From NCBI GenBank assembly GCA_041392205.1, contig JAWKMO010000010.1, positions 1 through 64,000 on the forward strand: a stretch of 64,000 bases of DNA, given 5' to 3'. Each line of letters opens with the position of its first letter. Position 1 is the stretch's first letter. Below the pieces are notes generated by a model. The model ran no database searches. It was not told where the DNA came from and saw only the letters and a list, made by a program, of their open reading frames with translations. The position numbers were made by a program, and so were the translations under genes. Below are positions 61,120-64,000 of the stretch, piece after piece. Source of the stretch: Halomarinibacterium sp041392205. Lineage in GTDB: Bacteria > Bacteroidota > Bacteroidia > Flavobacteriales > Flavobacteriaceae.

Positions 61120-63081
61120 ATGCAATTAAAATTAACCAAATTCAATTTATTCATTCTTGCGGTGTGTATTTGCATACCGCAATTTGTGTTTTCTCAAGAA
61201 GCAATAACAGAACGCATTGATAGTGTTTTAAAAACTTTGGAAGGAAAACCGTATCAAGAAAAAAAGGATGCTTATTCTTTTATAAATACTATTATTTTTA
61301 AAGATCAAGCCCATTCGCAATCCCTTTTTGAATATGCCCTCTCCAAAGACAGTAGTGATGTGGGACGAATGGTTTTATATACCAAATACAGCCAACGTCT
61401 TTCACAATTAGGAAATACCGATGATGCATTGAAAATTAAATTATTGGGTCTGGAACTGGCAGAAAAGTTGAAAGATGAAATAGCCATCATGGAATACCAA
61501 GTCATGGTAGCCAACACTTATTTATTTCAAAATAAAGTTGATAAAGCTTTATACCACCTTAACATCGCAGAACTTATTGCCGAAAAACCAGAAAACAGAG
61601 ATTATATTTGGAATGTCTATTACCACAAGGCTCTTTTACAAGGATTGTTAAACGATGAAGAGGGTGCCAAAAATTATTATCGAAAAATGTTTGAAGCCGT
61701 TAAGGATTATGAAAATAGTACCCACAAACGTTTTGCTCTTTATATTTTAGTTGAGTATTTCTCACAAATTGATGAACCCGCAGAATTAGCTAAATACACC
61801 GAAATACTTTCAAAGCTATATGAAGATGCACACCCCAACACCCCCGCAGGCCACATGCCTATTAAAAATATTTTTGAGAAAAGAGCCGATCCTTCTAATT
61901 TGCCAAGGCTCAAAGAAGCCATTCGTATTAGTGATAGCTTAAACAGTATCAACTCTCAATCTTATACCACTATTGCACTGGCAGAAACATATTCAAAAAT
62001 GAAGAGACCAGAATTGGCAATACCCTATTTGGAAAGTGCACTAAATAAGCTAGAAACGGTAAATAAACCTCAAGTAAAACTAGAAGTACTCGCTAAAATG
62101 GCTGCCATTCAAATGGAAGCCAAAAATTACCTCAATGCTTATCACTTCAAAATGAAGGAAACGCAACTTAAAGATAGCATCAATACCCAAAGCATGCAAA
62201 GGAATATTGCCGAATTGGAAGTAAAATTTGATACTGAAAAAAAAGAACGTAAAATTCTTGAACAAAACCTAACCATTGAAAAAGAGTCAAGGCAAAAAAA
62301 CCAAATTCTTTATGGACTCATGGGTCTTGGCGTGCTCCTCTTATTTTCCTTTATTTTCTTTCAAAAAAGATTAAAGGACCAAAAAACCATTGCTGCTCAA
62401 AAACTGGCCATTCAAAATCAAGAAATAACAGAACTTCAGCAAAAAAATAAATTGTTGGCACTCAACAGCATGATTGAGGGGCAAGAAGCAGAACGACTTC
62501 GCATTGCCAAGGATTTACATGATAGCTTGGGCGGTTTATTAAGCACGGTAAAAGCCCATTTTACTACGATTCAGAAAGAGATTGAGCAATTGGAAAAATT
62601 AAACATTACCGAAAAAACCAACAATCTCATAGACGAAGCTTGTATTGAAGTACGACGTATTTCGCATAATATGATGCCTCATGCGCTAAGTATTTCCGGT
62701 CTGCGAGGAGCCATTGAAGATATTGCGGAAAGTCTACGTGAAGAAGGCTATGCTACTACCTTAGAAATTACAAATCTTCCGGGAACTATTGAGAGTACTA
62801 AGGAAGTAATGATTTACAGGTTGATTCAAGAAATTATTTCGAACATACGGAAACACTCCCATTCAAAAACGCTATTAATTCAGTTATTGGGCTATCAAAA
62901 TGAACTAACGCTTATTATGGAAGATGATGGTCAAGGTTTTGATTATGAAAAAGCGATTGAAAAAGGAGGATTAGGTCTTAAAAGTATCAATAGTAGAGTG
63001 CAATATTTAGACGGAACCATTTCATGGGATAGCCAACCCGGTAAAGGAACATCAATTACTATTAATATTCCTGTAGTATGA
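61120..63081 (+). CDS. Sensor histidine kinase with TPR sensor region
   Basis: A 653-residue membrane kinase. It has a signal peptide or first helix at 1-25, then a long helical region (about 30-380) with TPR-like repeats that is probably periplasmic. A membrane helix is at about 395-412 (LYGLMGLGVLLLFSFIFFQ), followed by a coiled coil. The HisKA_3 dimerisation segment AERLRIAKDLHDSLGG carries the phosphorylated His467. The ATPase domain has SNIRKHSH, DDGQGFDYE and GGLGLKSINSRV near 565-630. It overlaps the response regulator gene by four bases (ATGA). The signal sensed is unknown; the three secreted proteins upstream are candidates to be related to it. Confidence 0.93.
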   Translation: MQLKLTKFNLFILAVCICIPQFVFSQEAITERIDSVLKTLEGKPYQEKKDAYSFINTIIFKDQAHSQSLFEYALSKDSSDVGRMVLYTKYSQRLSQLGNTDDALKIKLLGLELAEKLKDEIAIMEYQVMVANTYLFQNKVDKALYHLNIAELIAEKPENRDYIWNVYYHKALLQGLLNDEEGAKNYYRKMFEAVKDYENSTHKRFALYILVEYFSQIDEPAELAKYTEILSKLYEDAHPNTPAGHMPIKNIFEKRADPSNLPRLKEAIRISDSLNSINSQSYTTIALAETYSKMKRPELAIPYLESALNKLETVNKPQVKLEVLAKMAAIQMEAKNYLNAYHFKMKETQLKDSINTQSMQRNIAELEVKFDTEKKERKILEQNLTIEKESRQKNQILYGLMGLGVLLLFSFIFFQKRLKDQKTIAAQKLAIQNQEITELQQKNKLLALNSMIEGQEAERLRIAKDLHDSLGGLLSTVKAHFTTIQKEIEQLEKLNITEKTNNLIDEACIEVRRISHNMMPHALSISGLRGAIEDIAESLREEGYATTLEITNLPGTIESTKEVMIYRLIQEIISNIRKHSHSKTLLIQLLGYQNELTLIMEDDGQGFDYEKAIEKGGLGLKSINSRVQYLDGTISWDSQPGKGTSITINIPVV

Positions 63082-63719
63082 TAAAAGTAGCCATTATAGA
63101 TGATCATAAAATGGTGATTGATGGCATGTCTATGTTACTTCAAAACCAACCCAATATTGAAGTTATTGGTACTGCTTCTAGCGGGGAGGAAGGTATTAAA
63201 CTGATTCAAAAAATACAACCCGACGTGGTTTTATTAGATATCAATATGCCCGGCATAAACGGTATTGAAACCTGCAAGGAATTGCTTAAAATGCAACCCA
63301 ATCTCAAGGTAATTGCCATTTCCATGCACAAAGAAAGTAGTTTAATAAAATTGATGCTTTCTCAAGGTGCCAAAGGGTATGTATTAAAAAATGCCGGTCA
63401 GGATGAAGTGATAGATGCCATTCAAGAAGTGTATCAGGGAAAAATGTATTTGGATGAAACGGTGAACGAAATTATTGTAAATAGCGTTACCAAATCCTCC
63501 CAACAAACAACACAAAGTCCATTTCCTAGCCTTTCAAGACGTGAAAAAGAAATTCTAGAATTAATTCTGGAAGAATTTACCACTCAGGAAATCGCCGAAA
63601 AACTCTTTATTAGCTTCGGAACGGTAGAAACCCACCGCCGAAATATGCTCATTAAAACCGGAGCTCGAAATACGGCCGGATTGGTACGTATTGCTTTGGA
63701 ATATGAACTTCACAAATAA
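63078..63719 (+). CDS. LuxR/NarL-type response regulator
   Basis: A 213-residue DNA-binding regulator. The receiver domain at 1-120 has IIDDHKMVIDG near residue 6 and the phosphorylated Asp54 in VVLLDINMPG, and the conserved Lys in GAKGYVLKNA. The LuxR helix-turn-helix at about 150-210 has LSRREKEILELILEEFTTQEIAEKLFISFGTVETHRRNM. It is co-transcribed with the kinase and is its clear partner. The stop codon is immediately next to the stop of the convergent argS, with no room for a terminator. Confidence 0.95.
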   Translation: MIKVAIIDDHKMVIDGMSMLLQNQPNIEVIGTASSGEEGIKLIQKIQPDVVLLDINMPGINGIETCKELLKMQPNLKVIAISMHKESSLIKLMLSQGAKGYVLKNAGQDEVIDAIQEVYQGKMYLDETVNEIIVNSVTKSSQQTTQSPFPSLSRREKEILELILEEFTTQEIAEKLFISFGTVETHRRNMLIKTGARNTAGLVRIALEYELHK

Positions 63720-64000
63720 TTACATACGTTCTGGTACTGCAATTCCTAAAAGAGAAAAAGCCGTTTTTATAACTTCCCCCACCGCTTTGGAAAGCGAAAT
63801 TCTGAAGTTTTTTTCTTCCTCGGTATTGGCACCAAAAATGGAAATATTCTGAAAGAAAGAATTATATAATTTTACCAAATCGTAGGTATAATTCGCAATG
63901 ATTGCCGGGCTGTAATTTGCCGCAGATTCCTGTACTTTTTCAGGAAATAACTGAAGCTGTTTCAGCAACTCTTTTTCTTTACTGTCTAAGGTTAAACTTG
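63720..64000 (-). CDS. argS: Arginyl-tRNA synthetase, C-terminal part
   Basis: The minus-strand frame is open from the window edge to a stop at 63720-63722, giving the last 92 or so residues of a larger protein. KELLKQLQLFPEKVQESAANYSPAIIANYTYDLVKLYNSFFQNISI and the end KTAFSLLGIAVPERM form the C-terminal anticodon-binding (DALR) domain of ArgRS; VPERM is its usual end. The catalytic part lies outside the window. The apparent ATG at 63968 is an internal Met, not the start. Confidence 0.92.
   Translation of the reverse strand, partial: SLTLDSKEKELLKQLQLFPEKVQESAANYSPAIIANYTYDLVKLYNSFFQNISIFGANTEEEKNFRISLSKAVGEVIKTAFSLLGIAVPERM

Overview
The window is a chromosomal segment of a marine-type member of the Bacteroidota, almost certainly family Flavobacteriaceae. 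The main signs are Bacteroidota -33/-7 promoters (TTG, 19-20 bases, TAnnTTTG) before secDF, gyrB, ffh and tRNA-Glu, a fused SecDF, T9SS type B sorting domains, an ECF sigma/FecR/TonB-receptor set, and families largely confined to this group (FG-GAP/UnbV lipoproteins, DUF6588-like, DUF2911). Genus was not determined. Most of the window is AT-rich. The exception is the shared body of two giant surface-protein genes, where hand-counted lines reach about 50% GC.

Layout. 1-3767: the tail of one FG-GAP lipoprotein, a complete paralogue, and a possible 42-residue gene. 3768-9647: housekeeping genes (UDG-like protein, yaaA, an RluD-type synthase, a PASTA membrane protein, ddl, coaD, a TauE/SafE permease, rpsT, tRNA-Glu). 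9726-13898: proS, a Trp/Gly-rich lipoprotein and an OmpP1/FadL-type outer membrane protein. 13891-29044: two tandem giant genes on the minus strand. They have different N-terminal heads but share a block of about 5.6 kb that runs through the sorting domain and past the terminator. The downstream copy is broken by nine single-base indels. 29280-33090: folE-cysS-yidD-lgt-DUF192 operon. 33174-43585: secDF with an upstream SecD-like single-domain protein, an unrecognised protein, mdh, a DUF6588-like protein, gyrB, DUF2911 and queE. 43683-51942: secreted C1q-like protein, HerA-like ATPase, lipoprotein, VOC protein, YwaF-like membrane protein, AI-2E-type permease, folD, ffh and a membrane protein. 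52005-58400: two lipoproteins with a shared repeat lie opposite an ECF sigma factor, FecR anti-sigma and TonB-dependent receptor. 58506-63719: three secreted proteins of unknown role followed by a TPR histidine kinase and a LuxR-type regulator. The window ends inside argS.

How the genes fit together. Envelope biogenesis and export recur: SecDF, Ffh, YidD, Lgt, PASTA and Ddl. Several surface or secreted proteins depend on those routes, and the two giant proteins also need the type IX secretion system. The most unusual parts are the paired giant proteins with swapped heads and homogenised bodies, the stand-alone SecD-P1-like protein before secDF, the sigma/anti-sigma/receptor locus facing repeat lipoproteins, and the secreted-protein trio joined to a two-component system. 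No CRISPR array, integrase, transposase, rRNA operon or prophage was seen. No gene-free stretch exceeds 300 bases; the longest are about 42077-42347 and 29045-29279, which hold promoters.
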